NCBI GenBank assembly: GCA_919901745.1
Contig: CAKKPP010000003.1
Coordinates: 232,738 to 296,737, forward strand
Length of the DNA: 64,000 bases
Direction of reading: 5' to 3'
Origin: Chloroflexota bacterium
GTDB lineage: Bacteria; Chloroflexota; Limnocylindria; Limnocylindrales; CSP1-4
Below are positions 15,897-25,206 of this stretch, one piece after another. The notes under the pieces are model-generated. The model did not search any database, was not told the origin of the DNA, and saw nothing but the letters and a program-made list of their open reading frames with translations. The stretch's first letter is position 1. Every line of letters begins with the position of its first letter. The position numbers and the translations under genes are program-made.

Positions 15897-16397
15897 ATGG
15901 CGGATCCGAAGCCGCTGGTCGGCGTGGTCGGCGGCAGCCGATCCGACTTCCCTGTCCTCGAGCAGGCATCCGCGCTCCTGGAGATGTTCGAAGTGCCGTG
16001 CGAGATGCGCGTCGTGTCTGCGCATCGGACGCCCGATCACCTCGCGCGGTACGCGGGAGAGGCGGCAGGCCGAGGCATCCGCGTCATCGTGGCCGGAGCC
16101 GGTGGAGCAGCGCACCTCCCCGGGATGATCGCCGCGCACACGCAGCTCCCGGTCATCGGCGTGCCGATCCCCACGCAGCACCTGGGCGGCCTTGACTCAC
16201 TGCTGTCGATCGTCCAGATGCCCCGCGGTATCCCCGTCGCAACCGTGGCGATCGGCAATGCCGAGAACGCCGCCCTGCTGGCGATTGCGATCCTCGCCCT
16301 GTCGGACCCGGCGCTGGCCGACCGGTTGGCCGCGTACCGCGCCGCTCAGACGCAGGCGGTCATGGACGACCCGTCGAATCGCCTGATTCGCGACTGA
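15897..16397 (+). CDS. purE: PurE, N5-CAIR mutase
   Basis: A protein of 166 residues converting N5-CAIR to CAIR. It has [17 protein letters not shown], the conserved [19 protein letters not shown], and [20 protein letters not shown]. It is the class I (N5-CAIR) type, consistent with purK just upstream. It starts 2 nt after the purK stop with GAGGAGGG in the end of purK as ribosome-binding site. Confidence 0.96.
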   Translation: MADPKPLVGVVGGSRSDFPVLEQASALLEMFEVPCEMRVVSAHRTPDHLARYAGEAAGRGIRVIVAGAGGAAHLPGMIAAHTQLPVIGVPIPTQHLGGLDSLLSIVQMPRGIPVATVAIGNAENAALLAIAILALSDPALADRLAAYRAAQTQAVMDDPSNRLIRD

Positions 16398-16455
16398 TCG
16401 ACGTCACCGACGAAACGGGATCGAACACCGGGCCTCTGACGCGACCTCCGTGCCT

Positions 16456-17355
16456 TCAGTCATCGGCGGCCTCTGACGCGAACTCGGCCACGCTGACCAG
16501 CACGTCGTCGGTTCCGCGTACGAGCTCCACCGCCACGGGGAGCGTGGCTGCGGCCAGCGCGTCAATGAGGTCGTCCGCATCGGTGACGGCTCGCCCGCCG
16601 ATGGACACGATCAGATCCCCCTCGCGGATGTCGGCTCCGGCCGCTGGACCATCAGAATCGACGCCGCGAACCAGGACGCCCTCCCGATCCGGCAGGCCGA
16701 CCGAACGACGGAGTCGACGCGCCACGCGCGACGGCACGATCGCGATCCCGAGCCGTCGTCGGCGAGCGGATTCCCCGCGACCGAGTGCGTCCACGCGGGT
16801 TCGCAACGCGTCATCAGCCGGTAGCGCCAGGTAGAAGCCCTCGCCGATCCGGTTCGTGTTGAGGCCCACGAGCCGGCCCTCGGCATCGAGCAGCGGTCCG
16901 CCCGACGATCCCGGGGCGAGGGGAGCCGTGTGTTCCAGCGAACCGGCGATGCGTCGACCCCCGGGGCCGCGGAACGCCCGCGAGACAGCACTGATCGTGC
17001 CGACCGTGACGCGCGTGCCGCCGCCTGCTACCGCCGCGGCACCGAACACGACCGCCCCGACGCCCACGGCCGCGCCGTCGGCCCACGCCACGGCCGCCGC
17101 CTCGCCGGTGCCCACCTGGACCACCGCAAGATCGCCGTCGAGATCCGCGCCGGCCACGCGACCCCGCTCCGTCCGGCCGTCGGCGAAGGTGATCGTGACC
17201 TCGCCACCGCGCAGATTGTGGGCATTCGTGAGGACGAGCCCGTCGCCGATCACAACGCCGGCGCCGCGCAACCGCGAGCCGACCCCGACCACCGATGGAC
17301 CGACGGCCGCTGCGACGGATTCGATTGCCGTCTGGAGTTCCCGGATGAGTGTCAC
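16456..17355 (-). CDS. HtrA-like trypsin-fold serine protease with PDZ domain
   Basis: A protein of 299 residues from the GTG at 17355 (VTLIRELQTAIESV). Catalytic triad: His in VLTNAHNL, Asp in DLDGDLAVVQV, Ser in APGSSGGPLLD. The C-terminal about 90 residues form a PDZ domain (GVLVRGVDSDGPAAGADIREGDLIVSIGG). There is no clear signal peptide or TM anchor, unusual for HtrA, so the location is uncertain. An ATG at 17433 would run through the operator and the divergent hxlR start, so it is unlikely. The convergent gap 16398-16455 holds nothing but a CTGACGCGA motif. Confidence 0.88.
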   Translation of the reverse strand: MTLIRELQTAIESVAAAVGPSVVGVGSRLRGAGVVIGDGLVLTNAHNLRGGEVTITFADGRTERGRVAGADLDGDLAVVQVGTGEAAAVAWADGAAVGVGAVVFGAAAVAGGGTRVTVGTISAVSRAFRGPGGRRIAGSLEHTAPLAPGSSGGPLLDAEGRLVGLNTNRIGEGFYLALPADDALRTRVDALGRGESARRRRLGIAIVPSRVARRLRRSVGLPDREGVLVRGVDSDGPAAGADIREGDLIVSIGGRAVTDADDLIDALAAATLPVAVELVRGTDDVLVSVAEFASEAADD

Positions 17356-17380
17356 TTCGGTCGCGCCCTTTCGCTTCTGG

Positions 17381-17407
17381 TAGTCACTTGCAAGGTGCAA
17401 GTTACTA
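17381..17407. promoter_or_regulatory. Palindromic operator between HtrA-like protease and HxlR regulator
   Basis: ACTTGCA and TGCAAGT flank a central AGG, with outer TAGT and ACTA each separated by one base, giving a 27-bp near-perfect palindrome. It lies 7 nt before the hxlR-family ATG at 17415 and 25 nt before the divergent protease start at 17355. HxlR dimers bind such AT-flanked palindromes, so autorepression and control of the protease are likely. Confidence 0.75.
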
Positions 17408-17414
17408 TGTCGAG

Positions 17415-17915
17415 ATGGCGCGCGCAACCCCATCGTTCATCGGCTCGGGCGCCTCGACTACCATCGGCGCAATGGCCGACCCGAGCTCGCCGCTCGCGAC
17501 CGCCCTCGAAGACGTCGGGGATCGCTGGAGCCTGCTCCTCGTCGAATCGCTGCTCGAAGGGCCGCGTCGCTTCGGGGAGCTGCTCGAACGTGTCGACGGC
17601 ATCGCGCCGAACATCCTCACCGATCGGCTGCGTCGGCTGGAGCGCGACGGCATCCTGGTTCCACGCGCCTACCAGGAGCGCCCGCCGCGCTTCGAATATC
17701 GCCTCACCGCCGAGGGCCGGGATCTTGCTTCGGCGCTCCGACTGCTGGCCGACTGGGGTACCCGTCGGCACGACCCGACCGACACCGGCGGTTCCTCCGG
17801 CCCGATGCCGGCCCATCACGACCGATGCGGGACGACACTCGAGACCCGCTGGTTCTGCCCGACCTGCGCCGTCGTGGTCGACGAGCCGTCCGATCCGGAG
17901 GTCCGCCGCGTCTGA
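17415..17915 (+). CDS. HxlR-family transcriptional regulator
   Basis: A winged-helix regulator of 166 residues: LEDVGDRWSLLLVESLLEGPRRFGELL, then GIAPNILTDRLRRLERDGIL and the wing RFEYRLTAEGRDLASALR, the HxlR pattern. The C-terminus adds a Cys-containing tail (HDRCGTTLETRWFCPTC) that could be a small zinc ribbon or redox sensor. Start 17415 sits just after the palindrome; an internal ATG at 17472 (MADPSSPL) matches typical family starts and is an alternative. Confidence 0.88.
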   Translation: MARATPSFIGSGASTTIGAMADPSSPLATALEDVGDRWSLLLVESLLEGPRRFGELLERVDGIAPNILTDRLRRLERDGILVPRAYQERPPRFEYRLTAEGRDLASALRLLADWGTRRHDPTDTGGSSGPMPAHHDRCGTTLETRWFCPTCAVVVDEPSDPEVRRV

Positions 17916-17957
17916 CCCGCGGGTCGGCCGGAAGCCGTCGGGCGTACACTCGGACGC

Positions 17958-18380
17958 ATGGACGACGAACGCTGGCAGCCCGGGATGCCCGCCCTTGACC
18001 GGCAGGCGGTCCGCACCCCAGGCCTGCCGCCAAGTCTGGCTGCGCTCCCTGCGCGCTCGGTGCCCGAGACTGCCCCGACGCCGCTGCAGAAGCAGTACAT
18101 CAACGTGTCGGCTGTCGCTCTCGTCGCCGGCGCGGTCGCCATCACCGCACTGGAGCTCGGGACCCCGCTGGACAGTCCGTTCATCAAGGTGTGTGTCCTG
18201 ATTTCCGCGCCGCTGATCATCCTGGTCAACGGCGACGCCGTCGTGCGCATCTGGCGATCGGCGTGGGCCTGGATGCCCGTCAACAGGGGACGCGGGCTCT
18301 TCCGGCTCATCTGGGTCGCGGCCGGGATCAGCGGCTTGCTGGCGATCGCCGCCGCGGCCACGGCCGTCCTGCTGGCATGA
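17958..18380 (+). CDS. Small membrane protein of unknown function
   Basis: A protein of 140 residues with a polar Pro-rich N-terminal 45 residues and then three hydrophobic segments: VSAVALVAGAVAITALEL, VCVLISAPLIILVNG and LIWVAAGISGLLAIAAAATA. I do not recognise the family. TACACT at 17945-17950 lies 7 nt before the ATG (leaderless). A Nudix hydrolase gene follows after 10 nt. Confidence 0.75.
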   Translation: MDDERWQPGMPALDRQAVRTPGLPPSLAALPARSVPETAPTPLQKQYINVSAVALVAGAVAITALELGTPLDSPFIKVCVLISAPLIILVNGDAVVRIWRSAWAWMPVNRGRGLFRLIWVAAGISGLLAIAAAATAVLLA

Positions 18381-18390
18381 GGGTGCTCCA

Positions 18391-19035
18391 ATGAGCGACT
18401 GGGAGGTGAACCTGGCGGCGCTCGGGCGCGGTCCCGACGGTCGCTCGACCGACGTCCCGTCCGGCCGCGGGGTGCCAGACTGGCTGGCCGCCACCCTGAA
18501 CTACTGCACGCGCTGCGGGGGCGATCTTCGCCTCGGCCCCGTCGAAGGCGAGGACCGCGACCGGTTGGCCTGTGCGTCCTGCGGCCACGTCGCGTACGTC
18601 AACCCGCGCCTCGTGGTCACGACGATTCCGCTGCTCGGTACCGGGGAGGTGGTCCTCCTTCGGCGGGGGATCGAACCCGGTCGCGGCTGGTGGGCCCAGC
18701 CGGGTGGGTTCCTCGAGGTGGACGAGACCGTCACCGAGGCGGCGATCCGTGAGACCCATGAGGAAACCGGGCTGATCGTCGAGCCGGGCGAGATCATCGG
18801 TCTCTACTCACGGATCGAGGCCGCCGTCGTGGTCCTCGCCATGGAGGCGCGTGTCGTCGGAGGCGAATCCCGCCTCAATCCCGAGGCGCTTGAGATCACG
18901 CCGTTCGCACCGGAGCGCATCCCATGGTCGGGGATCGCGTTCAAGACGACGCACTGGGCGCTGCGCGACTGGATCGGGCGGCGCCATCCGGAACTGCATC
19001 CTCGTCTCGACGATCGAGCCCGCCCGGAGGAGTAG
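18391..19035 (+). CDS. Nudix hydrolase with N-terminal zinc ribbon
   Basis: A protein of 214 residues. A four-Cys zinc ribbon (YCTRCGGDL...CASCGHVAYVNP) precedes a Nudix domain whose box GGFLEVDETVTEAAIRETHE-ETG fits Gx5Ex7REx2EExG exactly. The ribbon-plus-Nudix layout resembles NudC-type NADH pyrophosphatases but is shorter; the substrate is probably a nucleoside diphosphate derivative. The start follows a GAGGG site 10 nt after the membrane-protein gene. Confidence 0.9.
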   Translation: MSDWEVNLAALGRGPDGRSTDVPSGRGVPDWLAATLNYCTRCGGDLRLGPVEGEDRDRLACASCGHVAYVNPRLVVTTIPLLGTGEVVLLRRGIEPGRGWWAQPGGFLEVDETVTEAAIRETHEETGLIVEPGEIIGLYSRIEAAVVVLAMEARVVGGESRLNPEALEITPFAPERIPWSGIAFKTTHWALRDWIGRRHPELHPRLDDRARPEE

Positions 19036-19060
19036 CTGGCGAGCTCCGGAGATCGCGACG

Positions 19061-19684
19061 TCAGATTGCGAATCCGGCCGTCGGCCGCGACGGTCGGACG
19101 CCGGGGCCGGGCGTCGGAGCGGGCACCGGCCCCACCAGCTCGCCGATGTCGATCCGTCGCCGGGTGGCATCGACCGGGATCCCGCGATCGTTGTAGCCGA
19201 CGACAAAGATCCACATCGTGCCGTTCGGGCGCAGGGCCGGCAGGTCGAACTCCGTCGCGAAGGCCACCGGCCGCCCGGCACTGGGTGCGGCGTTGGGTCG
19301 GAAGTCGAACCGCTCGAGTGTGTGCTGCCCGCGCGACTCGAGACGAACATCGACGTAGCGGACTGGAGCGGCCAGGTAGCCGCTCACGATCAGGCGCTGT
19401 GTCGTGATCATCGTCCTCGACGCGGACGGCTCGAGGATGGCGACGGAAATGGGCCGAGGCGAACGTGCCGGCTCATCGGTCGGTGTGGATGTGGCCGGCG
19501 GTCGATCGCGCTGCGCGGCCTCCGGGTCGCCGGCTGTGGACCCCCGTGGACCTGCAAGCCCAACGACGACGACGGAGGTGATGACGACCACCCAACCCGT
19601 CAGCGCGATCCTGCCGCGTTGGCGCGGTCCGCGGCCTCCCCCAGGATCGAGCGGCCGGATCTCCTGGACGAGCTCATCGTCCAT
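19061..19684 (-). CDS. Membrane-anchored secreted protein of unknown function
   Basis: A protein of 207 residues. After a basic N-terminus one TM segment (IALTGWVVVITSVVVVGLAG) is followed by a Pro/Thr/Arg-rich linker and a beta-rich extracellular domain (QRLIVSGYLAAPVRYVDVRLES...FDLPALRPNGTMWIFVVGYN), possibly an Ig-like fold. It ends in a Pro-rich tail. The family is not recognised. It lies 28 nt downstream of the aldehyde dehydrogenase gene on the same strand. Confidence 0.7.
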   Translation of the reverse strand: MDDELVQEIRPLDPGGGRGPRQRGRIALTGWVVVITSVVVVGLAGPRGSTAGDPEAAQRDRPPATSTPTDEPARSPRPISVAILEPSASRTMITTQRLIVSGYLAAPVRYVDVRLESRGQHTLERFDFRPNAAPSAGRPVAFATEFDLPALRPNGTMWIFVVGYNDRGIPVDATRRRIDIGELVGPVPAPTPGPGVRPSRPTAGFAI

Positions 19685-19712
19685 CTCGCGGCCCTCCCCG
19701 GTTCGACCCCGT

Positions 19713-21206
19713 TCAGCTGAGGTCGATGTAGACGTTCTTGACTTCGGTATAGAGATCGAGCGCGGACATCCCGAGTTCGCGCCCGATGCCCGACATCTTG
19801 TAGCCGCCGAACGGTGCCTCGGTGTGAACCGAGCTGTTCGAGTTCACGCTGATCACGCCGGCCTGCAGCGCGCGGGCGGAGCGCAGAGCGCGTCCGATGT
19901 CGCGGCTCCACACCGAACCCGACAGTCCGTACGGCGTCGCGTTCGCGAGGCGGAGCGCCTCTTCCTCCGTGTCGAACGGGATGATCGACACGACCGGCCC
20001 GAAGATCTCCTCACGGGCGATCCGCATGTCGTTCGTCACGCCGTCGAAGATCGCCGGCATCAGGAATGCCCCGTCGGCGAGGCCCGCTGCCGTTGGCACA
20101 CGACCGCCGGCGACAAGGTTGGCGCCCTCGGCGATGCCGGCTTCGACGTAGTCCATGACCCGTTCTCGCTGCTTGAAGCTGACCAGCGAGCCGACCTCGG
20201 TGGCGTCGTCGAGCGGATCGCCGACCTTGACCTTCTCGGTCGCCGCGGCGAACAGCGCGACCACCTGGTCGTGCACCGAACGCTCCACGATGATCCGGCT
20301 CCGTGCACAGCAATCCTGGCCGCAGTTGTCGAACACGGAATACGGCGATTCCCTGGCGAACTTCTCGAGATCAGCGTCGCCGAAGACGATGCTCGGGCTC
20401 TTGCCACCGAGCTCCAGGCTGATCTTCTTCACGTTGCCCGAGGCGAGGCGCATGATCTCCTGGCCCGTGGTGGTCTCGCCGGTGAACGCGATCTTGCCGA
20501 CACCGTCGTGGGCCGCGATCGCTGCGCCGGCGCTGCCACCCGGTCCGGTGACCACGTTGAGGACGCCCCCCGGAATGCCGGCTTCGAGGGCCAGTTCACC
20601 GAGCCGGATCGCCGTGAGCGGCGAAAGGCTCGCCGGCTTCAGGATGCACGTGTTGCCCGCGGCCAGGGCTGGCCCCAGCTTCCAGCTGGCCATGAGGATC
20701 GGGAAGTTCCAGGGCACGATGAGCCCCACCACGCCGATCGGCTCGCGCAGGGTCATGTCGAGGCCCGGTTTCGACACGGGGATCGTCTGGCCGAAGATCT
20801 TGTTCGCGGCGCCCGCGTAGTAGTCGAAGACGAGGCTCGCCCCGATCACTTCGCCGCGGGAGCCCGAGATCGGCTTGCCGACATTCCGCGTCTCCAGCTG
20901 CGCCAGTTCCTCGCTGTTCTGCTTGACGAGGGCAGCGAACTTCGAGAGCGTGCGCCCGCGCTTGCCCGCGGCCCAATTCGCCCAGCCCTTCGGGTCGTCG
21001 AACGCCTTTCGAGCGGCTGCAACCGCACGATCGACGTCGGTTTTCCCGCCGAGGGGAGCCGTGGCGATCACCTTGCCGGTCGCCGGGTTGACGACCTCGA
21101 AGGTCTGGCCATCGGCGGCGGCGACCTGCTCCCCACCGATGACCATCGTGGTGCGGATGATCTCCGCCGTGGCGGCTGAGGTTGTGACCTGCTGTTCGAT
21201 CGTCAT
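19713..21206 (-). CDS. NAD(P)-dependent aldehyde dehydrogenase
   Basis: A protein of 497 residues, full ALDH length. It has the cofactor region IVPWNFPILMASWKLGPALAAGN, the general-base Glu in ISLELGGKSPSIVF, the catalytic Cys in NCGQDCCARSRI, and late motif FGPVVSIIPFD. It most resembles the betaine-/gamma-aminobutyraldehyde group. With the GS-family enzyme, SDR and permease on the same strand it could oxidise an aldehyde from gamma-glutamylated amine breakdown (PuuC-like); this is inference, since three other genes intervene. Confidence 0.93.
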   Translation of the reverse strand: MTIEQQVTTSAATAEIIRTTMVIGGEQVAAADGQTFEVVNPATGKVIATAPLGGKTDVDRAVAAARKAFDDPKGWANWAAGKRGRTLSKFAALVKQNSEELAQLETRNVGKPISGSRGEVIGASLVFDYYAGAANKIFGQTIPVSKPGLDMTLREPIGVVGLIVPWNFPILMASWKLGPALAAGNTCILKPASLSPLTAIRLGELALEAGIPGGVLNVVTGPGGSAGAAIAAHDGVGKIAFTGETTTGQEIMRLASGNVKKISLELGGKSPSIVFGDADLEKFARESPYSVFDNCGQDCCARSRIIVERSVHDQVVALFAAATEKVKVGDPLDDATEVGSLVSFKQRERVMDYVEAGIAEGANLVAGGRVPTAAGLADGAFLMPAIFDGVTNDMRIAREEIFGPVVSIIPFDTEEEALRLANATPYGLSGSVWSRDIGRALRSARALQAGVISVNSNSSVHTEAPFGGYKMSGIGRELGMSALDLYTEVKNVYIDLS

Positions 21207-21563
21207 CGGGTGGTCCTCACGGGTAGGTCTCGCGGCCGTCGCTCAGGGTGCGGCCGCCGTACAGGGTGCGGGTGGTCCGGGATGCGTGTCCCGATGATAC
21301 GCCCCGGGTCGCCGGGTGGCCGGGTGGCCGAACCTGCGCTACTCGTCATGGGCGTCGCCTGACGCGCGAAGCCCCGGAGTCGGTTCGCGGCACGCGGCAC
21401 ACGCGTGAAATGGCACAGATCGGGGCTCGGAAGCCCCTTCCCGCTACGGATCACTCCTCTGTGGTGTGCGCTGGGGTCGACCTGACGCGATCTTGCAGCG
21501 GCACTCCCTACGGTTGTGCCCGGTTGCCCGGTCGCCCGGTCGCCCGGTGCGTCCGGGCACAGT
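21207..21563. other. Intergenic 357 bp with short direct repeats
   Basis: No protein-like ORF on either strand. It contains doubled CAGGGTGCGG near 21244-21272, CCGGGTGGCCGGGTGGCCG near 21311-21330, and three CCGGTTGCCCGGT/CGCCCGGT units near 21519-21550. Two CTGACGCG motifs occur at about 21359 and 21482. It must hold the promoter for the aldehyde dehydrogenase; no clear box was identified. Confidence 0.6.
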
Positions 21564-23381
21564 TCAGACCCGATCGCGCCCGTAGACGTCGCGCCGCAGG
21601 CCGGTGACGATCGCCGTCAGTTCGGGCCCGGAGACACCCATCCGCTGGAGCGCGTGGCGGGCGAGTTCGAACGCGGCCTCGGCATCGGGGTCGGCGATCC
21701 GGCGCGCGCCGACATCCCGGAGGTCCACCACCGAGTGTTGCCCGCGCGCCCGGGCCGCGATCATCAGGCGCGGGTTGATCCGCAGCGCGCGCTCCGTCGC
21801 AAGCCGGGCCGATAGCGGGTCGCCGACCGCGATCACGAGGACATTCGCATGGTCGAGCCCGCAGCGGGCGAGAATCGCCGGGTTCGCGGCATCGCCGAAC
21901 AGCGTGGCGGCCCCGGTCTTCGACAGCTCCTCGAGCCGACGCGGGTCGCGATCGACGACCACGACGCGGAAGCCGCGGTTTCGGACGGCCTTCACGACGA
22001 CGCCGCCGACGTGCCCACCGCCGAGGACAACGACCGCCGGCCGGTGCGCGTCGGCCTCCTGGGTGAGGAGCTGTTCGGTGCGCGAGGTGCCGGCCATGCC
22101 GGGACGTGGAGGCTGGACCTGGGGGCCGGTATCGGGATCGGGCGCGTACCTCCCATCGTGCCCTTGGGCTTGGTGGTCGCGCCGCGCCTCCAGGCGAGTT
22201 GCAAGGTGCGTCGCCGCACCCTGCGCAAGTGGGCTGACCAGGATGCTGACCACCGCCGTGCCCAGGATCAGGTTGTAGGCCTGGGCGGACAGGATCCCCA
22301 GGTCAAGGCCGTTCTCGGCAAGGATGAAGCTGAACTCACCCACCTGCGACATCCCGGCCCCCAGCAGCAGTGCGGAGCGGACCGGGAGCCGTCTCCACCA
22401 GCCCAGGAGTGCGATGACCGCGCCCTTGCCGACCACCGCGAGGCCGACCAGAAGAGCGATCGTCGGCAGGTCGTCGAGAAGCGCCACAGGGTCGAGCAGC
22501 ATTCCTACCGACACGAAGAACAGCACCGCGAAGAGGTCGCGGAACGGGATGACCTCTGCGGCGGCCTGGTACGACAGGTCGGATTCAGAGACGAGCAGTC
22601 CCGCCACGAACGCCCCCAGCGCAAGTGACAGCCCGAACAGCGCGCTCGATGCGAATGCCGTCAGCAGGGCCGTCGCGACCACGGCGAGCAGGAACAGCTC
22701 GTTCGATCCGAGCCGGGCGACATAAGCGAACCCGAGCGGGAGCAACCGGGTCCCCAGCACGTATGCCAGGACGAGGAAGATTGCTGCCTTCACGAGTGCG
22801 ATGACGAGGGGACCGATGAAGTCGGCGCCGGCCAGCGGGGGCAGGGCGACGATGAACAGGATCGTCGCAATGTCCTGGACGATCGACCAGCCGATCGCCG
22901 CTCGACCGTGGAGGCTATCGGTCTCCCCCCGGTCGAGGAGCGTCTTGATGACGACGAGGGTCGACGAGATGGACAGGCACGCGCCGATCACCAGCGCCTC
23001 GCGCAGTTCGTGCCCGAGTACCACCATGACGATGGCGCCGACGCCGAGCACGATCGCGATCTGGACGACCCCGCCCGGCAGCGCCACGTGACGGATCTCG
23101 CGCAGCTCGCGGATCGAGAACTCGACGCCGAGAGCGAAGAGCAGGAGCACGACGCCGACGTCGGCGAGAACGGCGATCCGGTTCTCCTCGCCGGCGTTCT
23201 CAGGCGACAGCGCCCCGATGGCGATGCCGGCGAGCAAGTAGCCCACGATGGCCGGCTGGCGCAGGCGCAGCAAGATCGCCCCGCTGACGAGCGCCGCGGC
23301 CACCGTCCCACCGAGCTGCAGGATGAAGCGGAGCTGCTCGGTCAACTCGAGATCGAACGCGTAGGCCGAGAGATCAGGCAT
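21564..23381 (-). CDS. KefB/CPA2-type monovalent cation:proton antiporter with TrkA-N domain
   Basis: A protein of 605 residues. About 12 TM segments (residues 15-390) include the CPA2 core VGVVLLLFALGVEFSIRELR and GACLSISSTLVVIKTLLDRG. A polar linker leads to a Rossmann RCK domain at about 455-570: VVLGGGHVGGVVVKAV, then VVVDRDPRRLEEL and LFGDAANPAIL. The domain senses NAD(H) or similar and gates K+/H+ exchange. No KefF/KefG partner is adjacent. It appears to be a single gene. Confidence 0.92.
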   Translation of the reverse strand: MPDLSAYAFDLELTEQLRFILQLGGTVAAALVSGAILLRLRQPAIVGYLLAGIAIGALSPENAGEENRIAVLADVGVVLLLFALGVEFSIRELREIRHVALPGGVVQIAIVLGVGAIVMVVLGHELREALVIGACLSISSTLVVIKTLLDRGETDSLHGRAAIGWSIVQDIATILFIVALPPLAGADFIGPLVIALVKAAIFLVLAYVLGTRLLPLGFAYVARLGSNELFLLAVVATALLTAFASSALFGLSLALGAFVAGLLVSESDLSYQAAAEVIPFRDLFAVLFFVSVGMLLDPVALLDDLPTIALLVGLAVVGKGAVIALLGWWRRLPVRSALLLGAGMSQVGEFSFILAENGLDLGILSAQAYNLILGTAVVSILVSPLAQGAATHLATRLEARRDHQAQGHDGRYAPDPDTGPQVQPPRPGMAGTSRTEQLLTQEADAHRPAVVVLGGGHVGGVVVKAVRNRGFRVVVVDRDPRRLEELSKTGAATLFGDAANPAILARCGLDHANVLVIAVGDPLSARLATERALRINPRLMIAARARGQHSVVDLRDVGARRIADPDAEAAFELARHALQRMGVSGPELTAIVTGLRRDVYGRDRV

Positions 23382-23411
23382 CGGCGACCCAGAACTCGGG
23401 TCGCATCGCGA

Positions 23412-24314
23412 TCAGCTGCCCGCGCGGCCGCCGCGCTCGACTGCGGCCATCGCAGCCCCCACGATCCCTGCGTCGTTGCGGAGCCGCGCCGCGACCACCG
23501 GTACCTGAACGGTGAGCCGACCGATGAACCTCTCGGCGCTCTTGCTGATGCCTCCGCCGACGATGATCAGCTTCGGCGAGAACAGCTTCTCGATCGCCAG
23601 GAGATGCTCGTCGAGATCCTGGGCCCAGGCCTTCCACGACAGCCCGCGCCGGACCTTGGCGGAGGAAGCGGAGCGACGCTCTGCGTCCCTGCCGCGAATC
23701 TCCATGTGGCCCAGCTCCGTGTTCGGGACGAGCTTCCCGTCGCTGAACATTCCGGATCCAACGCCGGTGCCAAGAGTCAGGACGAGGACCACGCCGTCGC
23801 GGCCCACGCCGGCCCCGAAGCGCATCTCCGCGAGGCCAGCCGCGTCGGCGTCGTTGATCATGACCACGGTCCGTCCGAGGGCCTTCGTCAGCGCCGCGTC
23901 GGCGTCATAGGCCACCCAGCCCGCGTCGATGTTGGCCGCGCTGCGCGTCACCCCGTCGATGACGACGGACGGGATGCCGATCCCGACCGGTACCCCGGCC
24001 AGTGCCGCCGCAAGGATCGGCGGTCGGGCGGACGTCGGCGGGTCGCTCGAACCGGCCGGCTTCCCCGCGACCGCCGCGTCCAGGGTCCGCTTGACGAGCC
24101 GTCCGATCGTGCGACCGACGGCCCCCGGCGTCGACGGATCGGGCGTCGGCACGCGGATGCGGTCCGTGAGCAGGAGACCCGTGTTCGCGTCGACGAGGGC
24201 CGCCTTGATGCCGCTGCCACCGACGTCCACGCCGATCGCCAGGCGACGCTCGCGCGTCTTCGCGCCACGCCGGGTGGGCGGCGTCGCGGTCCGGATGGTG
24301 GTGGGCTCGGCCAT
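23412..24314 (-). CDS. ppgK: Polyphosphate glucokinase (ROK family)
   Basis: A protein of 300 residues that phosphorylates glucose with polyphosphate and/or ATP. The N-terminal phosphate loop is AIGVDVGGSGIKAALVD, the catalytic Asp lies in VMINDADAAGLAEMRFGAG, then LTLGTGVGSGMF, ELGHMEIRGRDAE and LSWKAWAQDLDEHL, the last being the PpgK-specific region. The absence of the ROK zinc CxCGxxGC motif also fits PpgK. The first 25 residues are a basic extension. Confidence 0.92.
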   Translation of the reverse strand: MAEPTTIRTATPPTRRGAKTRERRLAIGVDVGGSGIKAALVDANTGLLLTDRIRVPTPDPSTPGAVGRTIGRLVKRTLDAAVAGKPAGSSDPPTSARPPILAAALAGVPVGIGIPSVVIDGVTRSAANIDAGWVAYDADAALTKALGRTVVMINDADAAGLAEMRFGAGVGRDGVVLVLTLGTGVGSGMFSDGKLVPNTELGHMEIRGRDAERRSASSAKVRRGLSWKAWAQDLDEHLLAIEKLFSPKLIIVGGGISKSAERFIGRLTVQVPVVAARLRNDAGIVGAAMAAVERGGRAGS

Positions 24315-24316
24315 CG

Positions 24317-25084
24317 TCAGAAGTAGTTCACGGAGATGCCGCCATCGACCACCATCTGGGCGCCGTTCGTCCAGCGAGCCTCGTCGGAGGCGAGATACAG
24401 CGCCATGTAGACGATCTCCTCGGGCTTGCCGAAGCGCCCCGTCGGATTCCTGGCGAGGCGGATCTTCTTTGCCTCTTCGTCCTTGACCAGCCAGTCCATG
24501 AGGAGCGGCGTCTCGACCGGACCTGGGCAGATCGCGTTCGTGCGGACACCTTGCGGACCGAACTGGACGGCGAGGCTCCGGGTGAGCGCGAGGAGCGCCC
24601 CCTTTGATGCCGTGTACGCGTCCTGCGGAACGGAGCAGCCGAGCAGTGCGACGAAGCTGGCGATATTGATGATCGAGCCGCCGCCGCCCGCGATCATCGC
24701 GGGAATGGCGTACTTGCAGCCGAGGAACACCCCGCGCACGTTGACAGCCATGACCTGATCCCAGGTCTCGACATCCGTATCGGTCACCGAGTGGTCGGCC
24801 TCGGGCATGACCCCGGCGTTGTTGTAGAGCGCGTCAACGCGGCCGTAGGTCGCCAGCGCATGATCGACCATGGCCCTGGCGTCGGCCTCCTTCGAGACAT
24901 CCGTCTTGATAAAGGTGGCCTCGCCGCCGGCCTCACGAACCAGCCGGACCGTCTCCTCGCCGGCCGCCTCGCCGAACTCGGCGACGACGATCTTCGCGCC
25001 CTCCGCCGCGAACATCAGGGATGCGATCCGGCCCATGCCGCCGCCGGCGCCCGTGATGATGGTGACCTTGTCCTTGAGTCGCAC
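24317..25084 (-). CDS. Short-chain dehydrogenase/reductase
   Basis: A classical SDR of 255 residues: TGAGGGMGRIA cofactor motif, NNAGV, catalytic Ser in INIASFVALLG, and YTASK (Tyr-x3-Lys), ending DGGISVNYF. Start is the GTG at 25084 with GAGGG upstream; longer in-frame starts reach into non-protein-like sequence. It lies 2 nt upstream of ppgK and 122 nt downstream of the GS-family gene. Substrate unknown. Confidence 0.92.
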   Translation of the reverse strand: MRLKDKVTIITGAGGGMGRIASLMFAAEGAKIVVAEFGEAAGEETVRLVREAGGEATFIKTDVSKEADARAMVDHALATYGRVDALYNNAGVMPEADHSVTDTDVETWDQVMAVNVRGVFLGCKYAIPAMIAGGGGSIINIASFVALLGCSVPQDAYTASKGALLALTRSLAVQFGPQGVRTNAICPGPVETPLLMDWLVKDEEAKKIRLARNPTGRFGKPEEIVYMALYLASDEARWTNGAQMVVDGGISVNYF

Positions 25085-25206
25085 CTGTCCGGAACCCTCC
25101 GCTCGTGTCTGTTCGATGACCTTCCCTCGTGCCGGGAAGGATAAGCGACCGCCGACGCCCGCAGGCGCCGGCGGTCCCGGATCGCACGGATTGGTGGCCG
25201 CGGCGC

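Noticed and set aside
14529..16397. A 622-codon open frame ending in purE
   Set aside because: Most of it is an out-of-frame, Arg-rich shadow of purK; the real purE begins at 15897.
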